Source: Bacillus sp. FSL K6-3431 (GTDB lineage: Bacteria > Bacillota > Bacilli > Bacillales > Bacillaceae_C). Taken from it: a stretch of 64,000 nucleotides of DNA. Each line of letters begins with the position of its first letter. The first letter of the stretch is position 1. A program made the position numbers and the translations under genes. Below the pieces are notes generated by a model. The model was not told where the DNA came from, ran no database searches, and saw only the letters and a program-made list of their open reading frames with translations. Where the stretch lies: assembly GCF_038002605.1 (NCBI RefSeq), contig NZ_JBBOCT010000001.1, positions 682,001 to 746,000 of the forward strand, given 5' to 3'. This document shows positions 59,419 to 64,000 of the stretch, one piece after another.

Positions 59419-60516
59419 TTATTGGATGCTTACCATTAATGACAAGTAAGTAGCAACCACAAATAATACACTCATTGAGAAACCTAATAGGATAGGTGCT
59501 CTCTTTATATAAGAAACTATTGTTAATCCTAAGAATGATATGGCTGATACCAATAGCATTACACTGTTTAATTCAAGACCAAGAACTATTACTGAATCGC
59601 GTGTTATGTTTCCTTGGTAAAATAGGTCAAACAATTTAGATACTCCCGAAGATGCTAAAGTTGTTTTAATATCATGTGGCGGTTCTTGTTGCCCTAATAC
59701 AGCCGTTGCAGAAAAAATAAGAAAAACTACTAAACTTTCAACTTTCGTCCAACGAATTGGATTAAAATTAGTATTCTTTTTAAGTTCTCTTCTAATCAAA
59801 AAACTATTGATAAAAGCATATACCATTAAAGGTATAATGAGCAGATGCTTTATTAAAAGTGCTTGTCCATGAGGAAGCATCCAAGAATTTGCATAATCTT
59901 TATAATCGACTACTATAGTCATTAAATAGAGTCCGGATAACACAGTTATCGTGAAACAAATTATTGCTACAGGCGTAAACCACCTTAAGAAGTTTTGCCA
60001 ATTTAAATAATTTCTTGAAGACCAACTAACTACAAATAGTATTCCTACCCAAATCGTAACGGCAAGAAAATGCATAGTGTGTGCAAGGAATCCTTTCCAT
60101 TGCTCTATTGAAGATGCATGGCTAGACCAACCTAATGCAAAAATTAACATGAGAGTAATGACCATTCCTATGTATGCATATTGTGGCTTCTTTCGATAAT
60201 CAAACCAAACAATGTAAATAAATAATAGATTTGAAACAAGATAAGTAAATATCCACGCTTTCCCTACTTCAAAAGTAAAAAGAACCGATTTAAAGGTTTG
60301 TGCAAATCCAATATCTTCGTATAGATATAAAATCACTTGTAAAACAGGTACAAATGAAAATATTGCAATACCGGCTGTTGCGACCATTAGAATACCTTTA
60401 GGAACGTTAAATTCTGGTCTTGAAGTAGTTGGTACAATTCGCAGAAGAAAACTTCCGATTATGACAGAGAAACAAAGGTATAATAATGGCTCACTGAAGA
60501 TTCCCATTAACTGCAT
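59419..60516 (-). CDS. CopD-family copper import/resistance membrane protein
   Basis: A 365-residue protein with eight or nine helices. The CopD core is visible: WSSHASSIEQWKGFLAHTMH, FLAVTIWVGILFVVSW, and the His-bearing LLIKHLLIIPLMVYAFI with GQQEPPHDIKTTL. In YcnJ and CopCD systems it works with the periplasmic-type copper protein CopC, whose gene lies immediately upstream here. Confidence 0.82.
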   Translation of the reverse strand: MQLMGIFSEPLLYLCFSVIIGSFLLRIVPTTSRPEFNVPKGILMVATAGIAIFSFVPVLQVILYLYEDIGFAQTFKSVLFTFEVGKAWIFTYLVSNLLFIYIVWFDYRKKPQYAYIGMVITLMLIFALGWSSHASSIEQWKGFLAHTMHFLAVTIWVGILFVVSWSSRNYLNWQNFLRWFTPVAIICFTITVLSGLYLMTIVVDYKDYANSWMLPHGQALLIKHLLIIPLMVYAFINSFLIRRELKKNTNFNPIRWTKVESLVVFLIFSATAVLGQQEPPHDIKTTLASSGVSKLFDLFYQGNITRDSVIVLGLELNSVMLLVSAISFLGLTIVSYIKRAPILLGFSMSVLFVVATYLSLMVSIQ

Positions 60517-60519
60517 TTG

Positions 60520-61082
60520 TTATTTCTTCCTCCTCATTAGCCAAAAGACACTTCCAGCAACTATTACAAATAAAACACCAGTAATGGAGGGAATCACATA
60601 AGAAGGCAAGTTACTATGTTCAACTTCCTGTTTTAATGGTTCAGTAGAACTTTCTTGGTTATCTTCTTCTTGTTTTGGGTCCTCTTCTTCAGTTTCAGTC
60701 AAATTTTTATCAGATTCTTCTTCAACAGGCACATCTACCGAAAAAGAAAAAGTACCTTCTATGGGATGTCCATCTGCACCAATGATAGACCATTCAACGT
60801 CATAGTTCCCATTCTCTAGGGTTGAAGGAAAGTTGTCCACATTTCATCATCTTCTATTACAAAGTTTCCTAGTGTAATAGATTCTCCATCTTTATTTACA
60901 ACATTAATCTTACTTGTTTGTTCAACTTTTGTTCCAAAAATTAAACTTAATTCTTGTATAGGTTCTGTTACAACTTCACCATCTTTTGGTGTTGATTCTT
61001 GAAGCGAAGTGTGTGCTTTTGCTTGATGATTTGCTATAAAAGCGAACAAAATTAGAAATAATATTGAGACTTTTTTGGTCAT
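60520..61082 (-). pseudogene. CopC-like copper-binding surface protein, frameshifted
   Basis: Signal peptide and Cu-binding N-terminus from ATG 61082 (AAAGGAG upstream): HQAKAHTSLQESTPKDGEVV with the amino-terminal His after cleavage at AKA. Reading stops at TAG 60816-60818. The rest (NFPSTLENGNYDVEWSIIGA, DGHPIEGTFSFSV, then acidic linker and C-terminal membrane helix) is in another frame to 60520. Removing TG from aaatgtggacaac restores EM-DNFPSTL. Total about 187 residues. A true knockout or sequence error. Confidence 0.8.
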
Positions 61083-61102
61083 TTTTCTTACTCCTTTACA
61101 GT

Positions 61103-61168
61103 TTGACACACATATTAGATATTGCTAATATGATGATAACAAAACATATTAGTTCTGTCTAATGTGTT
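61103..61168 (+). promoter_or_regulatory. Promoter and two operators of the metal-sensor operon
   Basis: TTGACA (61103-61108) -17 bp- TAATAT (61126-61131). Operator 1: CATATTAG-6-CTAATATG (61111-61132) spans spacer and -10. Operator 2: AACATATTAG-6-CTAATGTGTT (61143-61168) lies between -10 and the ribosome site. The matching half-sites ATTAG/CTAAT are what an ArsR-family dimer would bind. The divergent CopC gene starts 20 bases to the left and may share control. Confidence 0.78.
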
Positions 61169-61180
61169 AGGAGGTAAAAT

Positions 61181-61501
61181 ATGAAAAGTAAAAATCTTGA
61201 CACAAAAGTAAAGCTGGTCCATGGATTTTCTAATAAAACAAGGCTTCAAATTCTCGAAAGCATAAAAGACCATGAAAAAACTGTATCTCAAATTGTAGAA
61301 GAGATTAATGGGAACCAATCAAATATTTCACAACATCTTGCGTGTTTAAAGGGATGTGGAATTATTGTTGGAAGAAATGAAGGAAAATACTGTTATTACA
61401 GCTTACGAAACCAACATATACGTGATTTGTTAACGATGTTCGACGTAGTTCTTGAAGATGTTCAAAATGATGTTGCATGTTGCGACAGTCATATAGAGTA
61501 G
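61181..61501 (+). CDS. ArsR-family metal sensor, CmtR-like
   Basis: A 106-residue winged-helix repressor (FSNKTRLQILESIKDHEKTV, NGNQSNISQHLACLKGCGII). Two cysteines in the recognition helix, C-L-K-G-C-G, and the C-terminal ACCDSH match the Cd/Pb-sensing arrangement of CmtR. Metal binding should release the operators just upstream. The P-type ATPase gene follows by 13 bases. AGGAGG precedes the ATG. Confidence 0.87.
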   Translation: MKSKNLDTKVKLVHGFSNKTRLQILESIKDHEKTVSQIVEEINGNQSNISQHLACLKGCGIIVGRNEGKYCYYSLRNQHIRDLLTMFDVVLEDVQNDVACCDSHIE

Positions 61502-61514
61502 GGGTGTTTTTAGA

Positions 61515-64000
61515 ATGGCTGATAAATGTTGTAGTACCAATAACAACACCGAAGAAACTAAAAAACAAGTATCAAGTTGTTGTTCAAGCAACAAAGATAA
61601 ACTTGGTAGTTCTTCTTCAGTAACTGATTTTATAAAAAAAGAAAATAGTTGTTGCAGTAGTGAATCAACAAATGAAGAAGAGAAAGAAGTTGAAAAAACA
61701 AGCTGTTGCAGTAGCTCTAATTCAAGCGAAAATAAACAAGAAGCTAGCAGCAGTTGTTGTAGCAAAACGATTAAAGAAAATGGAGATATGGAAAAGTCTA
61801 GTTGCTGTAGTAGCAATGAACAAGATATAAAGAAATCAATTCCTGACTCCAATATTTCTGGTGAAAAGAAAGAATTTAGGGTTCACGGTATGGATTGTCC
61901 TGCTTGTGCTAAAACAATCGAAAAAGGATTAAACTCTTTAAAAGATATTCAAGAGGTAAAGGTCAATTACAGCACAGCTAAAATGCAGGTAATTGCAAAT
62001 AACCCTTCTGCTTTTAATCCGATTGAAACTGAAATAAAAAAACTTGGATACTCAGTAGAGCAATTAAATCAAAATAAAAACATTAAAACGTACGATATTG
62101 AAGGAATGGACTGTGGCAGTTGTGCTAAAAGCATTGAAAATCATTTTAGTTCCCATCCATCCGTTAAAAACATCAGTGTTAATTTCTCTACAGGGAAAAT
62201 GAAAATAGAGCATTCCAATAGTATTGAAGATATTATATCTGAGGTTTCTAAAATCGGTTATAAAGCTTCATTACAATCAAAAAATAAATCGACACAGACT
62301 CACAAAAATAAAAACGATAATGGATTAATTATCGTTTCTGGTGTAATAATTGCTCTTGGTTTTATTGGTTCTTTCACTGGAATTTCTACCTTGATGTACA
62401 CATTGCTATATGCAATAGCGATGGTAATAAGTGGTTATAAACCTGTTAAGAGTGCTTATTATGCAATCAAAAGTCGTTCACTTGATATGAATGTTCTAAT
62501 GTCTGCTGCTGCTATTGGAGCTGCACTTATAGGGGAATGGCTTGAAGGTGCTACCGTGGTTTGGCTATTTGCTATTGGTAATTTCCTACAAACTAAATCT
62601 ATTGAAAGAACAAGGGATTCTATCCGCAACCTTATGGACTTAGCCCCTCCAGAAGCTTGGGTTAAAGTAGATTCTGAGGTTATTAAGAAGCCTGTTGAAG
62701 AAATATCTGTTGGTGAGATCATTATAGTTAAACCAGGAGATAAAATTCCACTAGACGGAGAAATTATTCAAGGAGAATCGAGCGTCAATCAGGCTCCTAT
62801 TACAGGAGAATCTATTCCTGTAGATAAGGAAATTGGTGACACAGTTTACGCCGGTACTATAAATGAAAATGGGTCCCTTGAGATAAAGGTTACGAAATTA
62901 GTTGAAGATACAACCATATCAAAAATCATCCATTTGGTTGAAGAAGCACAAGAGCAAAAAGCACCAACAGAAGCTTTTGTAGATAAGTTTGCTAGTATTT
63001 ATACACCAATAGTATTTATTCTAGCTTTAGCAATTATAATTTTGCCTCCACTAATTGGAATCGGCACTTGGGGAGATTGGTTTTATAAGGGTCTAGAACT
63101 ATTAGTTGTAGCTTGTCCTTGTGCATTGGTAATTTCTACTCCTGTTGCAATAGTATCTGCCATAGGGAATGCTGCTAAGAACGGAGTCTTAATTAAAGGT
63201 GGAACTTTCTTAGAAATTGCAGGATCCATCAATGCAATTGCATTTGATAAAACAGGTACTCTGACTGAGGGGAAACCTAAAGTCTCAGAATTCAAGGCAT
63301 TAAACACAACAGAAGAAGAATTGTTTTCAATAGCCTTAACACTAGAAGATTACTCAACACATCCTATAGCAAAAGCGATTGTTGAATATTCCAATGAAAA
63401 AGGAATTCAACCTAAAAATGGTGAGTTATTCAAAAGTATTGTTGGAAAAGGTGTTCAAGCCACAATTGAAGGAGACATCTTTTACGCAGGTAACCTTAAG
63501 TTGTTTGAAGAAATTAAAGTATCGTTAGATGATGTAAAGAAACGTGTTCAAGATATACAGAACAAAGGGAAAACTGTAGTTATTATAGGGACACAACATC
63601 AAATTATTGGTTTAATTGCAGTTTCTGATACAATACGTGAAACAACTTCTTCAGCTCTAGAAGCATTAAAACAAAGTGGAGTTAAACAAACTGTAATGTT
63701 GACTGGAGATAATGAAGGAACTGCTAAGATGATTGCATCAGAAGCGAATGTTAGTCGCTATTTCGCAGAATTACTGCCAGAGGATAAAGTAGATGCCATA
63801 AAGAAACTTCAAAATGAAGGATATAAGGTGGCAATGGTAGGAGACGGTATTAATGATGCTCCGGCACTTGCAACTGCTGATTTAGGGATAGCTATGGGTG
63901 GTGCAGGAACTGACACTGCAATGGAGACAGCAGATATTGTTTTAATGGCAGATAATCTTGACAAACTTCCTCATACAATGAAATTAAGCAGAAAAGCCTT
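61515..64000 (+). CDS. cadA: Cd/Zn/Pb-exporting P1B-type ATPase (CadA/ZntA-like), 3' end outside window
   Basis: 828 codons are open to the window edge. Residues 1-105 are an unusual low-complexity tail with six Cys-Cys pairs (5-6, 22-23, 46-47, 64-65, 81-82, 97-98) set in Ser/Asn/Lys. Two HMA domains follow: GMDCPAC (125-131) and GMDCGSC (197-203). Then membrane helices, TGES actuator (PITGESIPVD), transport-site CPC (534-536, VACPCALV), phosphorylation DKTGT (578-582) and GDGINDAPAL hinge near the end. It pumps divalent soft metals out of the cell. Controlled by the upstream sensor. Confidence 0.93.
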   Translation, partial: MADKCCSTNNNTEETKKQVSSCCSSNKDKLGSSSSVTDFIKKENSCCSSESTNEEEKEVEKTSCCSSSNSSENKQEASSSCCSKTIKENGDMEKSSCCSSNEQDIKKSIPDSNISGEKKEFRVHGMDCPACAKTIEKGLNSLKDIQEVKVNYSTAKMQVIANNPSAFNPIETEIKKLGYSVEQLNQNKNIKTYDIEGMDCGSCAKSIENHFSSHPSVKNISVNFSTGKMKIEHSNSIEDIISEVSKIGYKASLQSKNKSTQTHKNKNDNGLIIVSGVIIALGFIGSFTGISTLMYTLLYAIAMVISGYKPVKSAYYAIKSRSLDMNVLMSAAAIGAALIGEWLEGATVVWLFAIGNFLQTKSIERTRDSIRNLMDLAPPEAWVKVDSEVIKKPVEEISVGEIIIVKPGDKIPLDGEIIQGESSVNQAPITGESIPVDKEIGDTVYAGTINENGSLEIKVTKLVEDTTISKIIHLVEEAQEQKAPTEAFVDKFASIYTPIVFILALAIIILPPLIGIGTWGDWFYKGLELLVVACPCALVISTPVAIVSAIGNAAKNGVLIKGGTFLEIAGSINAIAFDKTGTLTEGKPKVSEFKALNTTEEELFSIALTLEDYSTHPIAKAIVEYSNEKGIQPKNGELFKSIVGKGVQATIEGDIFYAGNLKLFEEIKVSLDDVKKRVQDIQNKGKTVVIIGTQHQIIGLIAVSDTIRETTSSALEALKQSGVKQTVMLTGDNEGTAKMIASEANVSRYFAELLPEDKVDAIKKLQNEGYKVAMVGDGINDAPALATADLGIAMGGAGTDTAMETADIVLMADNLDKLPHTMKLSRKA

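Noticed and set aside
61430..61852. Leucine/glutamine-rich ORF on the minus strand (140 codons)
   Set aside because: It is the complement of the Cys-Cys/Ser-rich tail of the CadA gene, whose homologous domains lie on the plus strand in frame.

Overview
The window comes from a low-GC Gram-positive, spore-forming member of the Bacillales. The evidence is strong AGGAGG ribosome binding sites, frequent TTG and GTG starts, DUF421/DUF1657 proteins, a Spo0E-like peptide and PBSX-type phage genes. A Lysinibacillus/Solibacillus/Sporosarcina-like host is plausible, but that is inference.

Layout. (1) 1-1921 is host DNA: the start of a secreted LysM protein, an MFS transporter and a structured non-coding stretch. 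(2) 1922-46585 is one integrated element bounded by a perfect 25-bp direct repeat (attL 1922-1946, attR 46561-46585). The core carries an extended -10 promoter (TGC-TATAAT), and attR lies just upstream of the TTG start of an ABC-F ATPase gene. Inside the element, from the left: an accessory end (integrase-tail remnant, AraC regulator, decayed fragments); an array of seven small plus-strand genes (two GNATs, membrane protein, DUF4190, nucleotidyltransferase, Nudix, PgsA) with a short hairpin repeat, 11 copies, at the gene borders; then a contractile-tailed (PBSX-like) prophage read on the minus strand. The prophage order, right to left, is integrase, ImmA, repressor and switch, antirepressor, replication, sigma-like regulators, variable genes, terminase, portal, MuF-toxin, scaffold, capsid, connectors, sheath/tube/tape, baseplate, fibre, holin, amidase. 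(3) 46586-54971 is host: ABC-F ATPase, a DUF421/DUF1657 cluster, AI-2E exporter, TrhO, and an ABC exporter with an 18-codon leader peptide. (4) 54972-57000 holds decayed genes and a Doc/AbrB toxin-antitoxin pair. (5) 57113-64000 is a metal and redox resistance block: CzcO-like flavoprotein, BdbC/BdbD, CopD, a frameshifted CopC, and a divergent ArsR-family sensor with a CadA-type ATPase that runs off the window.

How it works together. The phage late genes read leftward and converge on the plus-strand cassette array, each side having its own terminators. The lysogeny switch has several GGTATT-N3-AATACC operators on four candidate promoters. Several lysogen-expressed or cargo genes break the structural order and often have their own terminators: a lipoprotein beside the tape measure gene, a HEPN-motif protein, a pair of related membrane proteins, a plus-strand zinc ribbon.

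The best candidate for an undescribed system is the hairpin-delimited single-gene cassette array at about 4.3-9.3 kb. It resembles an integron array in architecture, but its repeat does not match the attC consensus and no dedicated recombinase is adjacent. All reading was by eye; family names are from recognition of motifs and gene order, not from searches.
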